DNA from: Acidimicrobiia bacterium | GTDB lineage: Bacteria > Actinomycetota > Acidimicrobiia > UBA5794 > JAOTWH01 | Direction of reading: 5' to 3' | Assembly: GCA_029863035.1 (NCBI GenBank) | Contig: JAOTWH010000106.1 | Location: forward strand, 1-7,598 | DNA: 7,598 nucleotides | Shown: one piece after another, positions 6,581-7,598 of the stretch | How the letters are laid out: every line of letters begins with the position of its first letter | Numbering within the stretch: the stretch's first letter is position 1 | Program-made: the position numbers and the translations under genes | The notes under the pieces: model-generated | The model's database searches: none | What the model was told of the DNA's origin: nothing | The model's input: only the letters and a program-made list of their open reading frames with translations

Positions 6581-7249
6581 CTAGGCGTCGGGCAGCACTC
6601 GGCCGCTCGCTTGCAGAGCCAGGGTCGCCAAAACCAGCGCGGCGGTCTCGGTACGGAGGGTCAGCTTGCCCAACGAGACCTGAGCTTCGGCAACCTCCAA
6701 TTCGTCAGGAGTCAGACCGCCCTCTGGGCCGATCATCAGGGTCACAGCATCGGCCGCATCCGGCAGCGTTCCCCCGCCGGGCGTCGCCGCCCAAACGGGA
6801 GAATCCAGCATCGACGGCTTGGTCGGGCCCGAAACCTCCATGAGCCACGAACCCCTGCTCTGTTGCAGTGCCGACACAGCCCACGAAGTGGCCTTGTCTT
6901 GGGAAGGCGGACGCCCCTCGCCCCTCTCGGTTTCGATCCACACCAAAGCTTCAACGCCGAGTTCCGCCAGCTTCTCCACCACGAACCTGGCACGCTCGGT
7001 GCGCTTGGGGGGAGCAACGGCCACAGTGACCAACGAAGTCGGCCGAGCTTCGATCGCCTCCACTCCCCGCTGCGCCCCTGCGCTGGTCAGAACCCCTTGA
7101 CCATGGTTGCCCTGACCGTCCGTGTAGGTGATGGGCGCGCCATCCCCTAGCCGCAGCACCTTCGACAGATGGTGAAGTGCCTCGGGGCCCAGCTCGATGA
7201 CGCTATCCGCCCACGGTGGGCGCAGATAGACGTGAGGCAAGCGACTCAC
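6581..7249 (-). CDS. rsmE: 16S rRNA (uracil-1498-N3)-methyltransferase RsmE
   Basis: RsmE is a SPOUT-class methyltransferase that uses S-adenosylmethionine to methylate N3 of U1498 in 16S rRNA, within the 30S subunit. The 222-residue product has an N-terminal PUA-like part with HHLSKVLRL (26-34) and a C-terminal knotted SPOUT domain. The cofactor loop is MIGPEGGLTPDE (172-183), and the knot motif is LRTETAALV (198-206). ALQQSRGSW (127-135) fits the family block usually written A.EQS.R. Length is slightly shorter than the E. coli enzyme, as is normal for actinobacteria. The GTG start overlaps the dnaJ stop (GTGA) with only a distant purine stretch upstream, so coupling to dnaJ is likely. The dnaJ-rsmE pairing is common in many bacteria. 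Confidence 0.95.
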   Translation of the reverse strand: MSRLPHVYLRPPWADSVIELGPEALHHLSKVLRLGDGAPITYTDGQGNHGQGVLTSAGAQRGVEAIEARPTSLVTVAVAPPKRTERARFVVEKLAELGVEALVWIETERGEGRPPSQDKATSWAVSALQQSRGSWLMEVSGPTKPSMLDSPVWAATPGGGTLPDAADAVTLMIGPEGGLTPDELEVAEAQVSLGKLTLRTETAALVLATLALQASGRVLPDA

Positions 7250-7598
7250 GCTCGGCGACGACGGCCTTTCTTCTTGGCTGGTCGAGCACCCCGCAACTCG
7301 GCGAGAGACCGAAGGATCTCTTCCTCCTGCGCCGACAGTTCCGTCGGCACACTCACCTCGATCTCGACCAACAGATCGCCACGACCTCGCCGCCGCAAGC
7401 GCGGCATGCCCCGACCAGGGATGCGGAACATGGTCCCCGGCTGAGTGCCGGCAGCAACATCGATACGCGATGGCTCATCTTCGCCAACGAGCGGCACATC
7501 GATGGTGGTGCCGAGGGCCGCTTCCGTGAAGTCGATAGAGGCAACATGGACAAGGTCATCTCCCTCGCGGGTGAATCGATCATCGTCACTCACCGACA
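7246..7598 (-). CDS. dnaJ: Chaperone DnaJ, C-terminal 116 residues (partial)
   Basis: DnaJ (Hsp40) is the co-chaperone that delivers unfolded protein to DnaK and stimulates its ATPase. Only the second C-terminal substrate-binding domain is in the window. FTREGDDLVHVASI followed by TEAALGTTIDVPL matches the start of that domain, and GTQPGTMFRIPGRGMPRL is the conserved stretch usually read as GTQxGxxFRLxGKGxP. The reading frame continues upstream past the GTG at 7593 to the window edge, so that codon is an internal valine and not a start. The J-domain, Gly/Phe linker and zinc fingers lie outside. The C-terminus ends in a short, very basic tail (AKKKGRRRRA). The stop overlaps the rsmE GTG. In actinobacteria the second dnaJ copy next to hrcA occupies this place, which I infer but cannot see. 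Confidence 0.93.
   Translation of the reverse strand, partial: SVSDDDRFTREGDDLVHVASIDFTEAALGTTIDVPLVGEDEPSRIDVAAGTQPGTMFRIPGRGMPRLRRRGRGDLLVEIEVSVPTELSAQEEEILRSLAELRGARPAKKKGRRRRA

Noticed and set aside
6579..6586. GCCTAGGC palindrome at the rsmE stop as a terminator
   Set aside because: It has no loop and no following T-run, so it cannot form a standard intrinsic terminator.
7591..7593. GTG at 7593 as the start of a small separate protein
   Set aside because: The frame stays open to the window edge, and the sequence is plainly the second C-terminal domain of DnaJ, so the codon is an internal valine.

Overview
The window is a tightly packed run of housekeeping genes, all read on the minus strand, so the order of transcription is from high to low coordinates. 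It looks chromosomal, from a high-GC Gram-positive bacterium (Actinomycetota). The evidence is the high GC content, the gene order dnaJ - rsmE - phoH - ybeY - CNNM/CBS - era familiar from actinobacteria, and a clear BldD orthologue, a family known from actinobacteria. A full-length 7TM-HD (PgpH-type) c-di-AMP hydrolase makes a deep-branching lineage such as Acidimicrobiia more likely than Streptomyces or Mycobacterium, but this placement is inference.

Layout in transcription order: 3' end of dnaJ (7598-7246, cut by the window edge); rsmE (7249-6581), 16S rRNA methyltransferase; a 132-base gap with a possible promoter and a strong ribosome binding site; bldD-like regulator (6448-5954, TTG start); HIT-family nucleotide hydrolase (5957-5616, TTG start); a 69-base gap with a possible promoter; phoH-like ATPase (5546-4569, TTG start); pgpH-like membrane HD phosphohydrolase (4572-2350); ybeY (2353-1889), rRNA maturation factor; CNNM/CBS-domain membrane protein (1892-726); and the first 243 codons of era (729-1, cut by the window edge). 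Six of the eight gene junctions are 4-base start/stop overlaps (ATGA, GTGA or TTGA), so most of the cluster is probably translated in a coupled way.

Most of the genes serve ribosome assembly and RNA quality: RsmE methylates 16S rRNA, YbeY processes the 16S 3' end, and Era is the GTPase that checks 30S maturation. PhoH is RNA-linked and often sits next to ybeY, and DnaJ adds protein folding. Set into this block are two genes tied to cyclic dinucleotides: the BldD homologue keeps the complete c-di-GMP binding signature, and the PgpH homologue keeps the metal-binding HD residues used to hydrolyse c-di-AMP. That pairing, and the position of bldD inside the dnaJ-era cluster, are the most interesting features here. 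I saw no mobile element, CRISPR array, tRNA, rRNA or clear terminator, and no gap longer than 300 bases.
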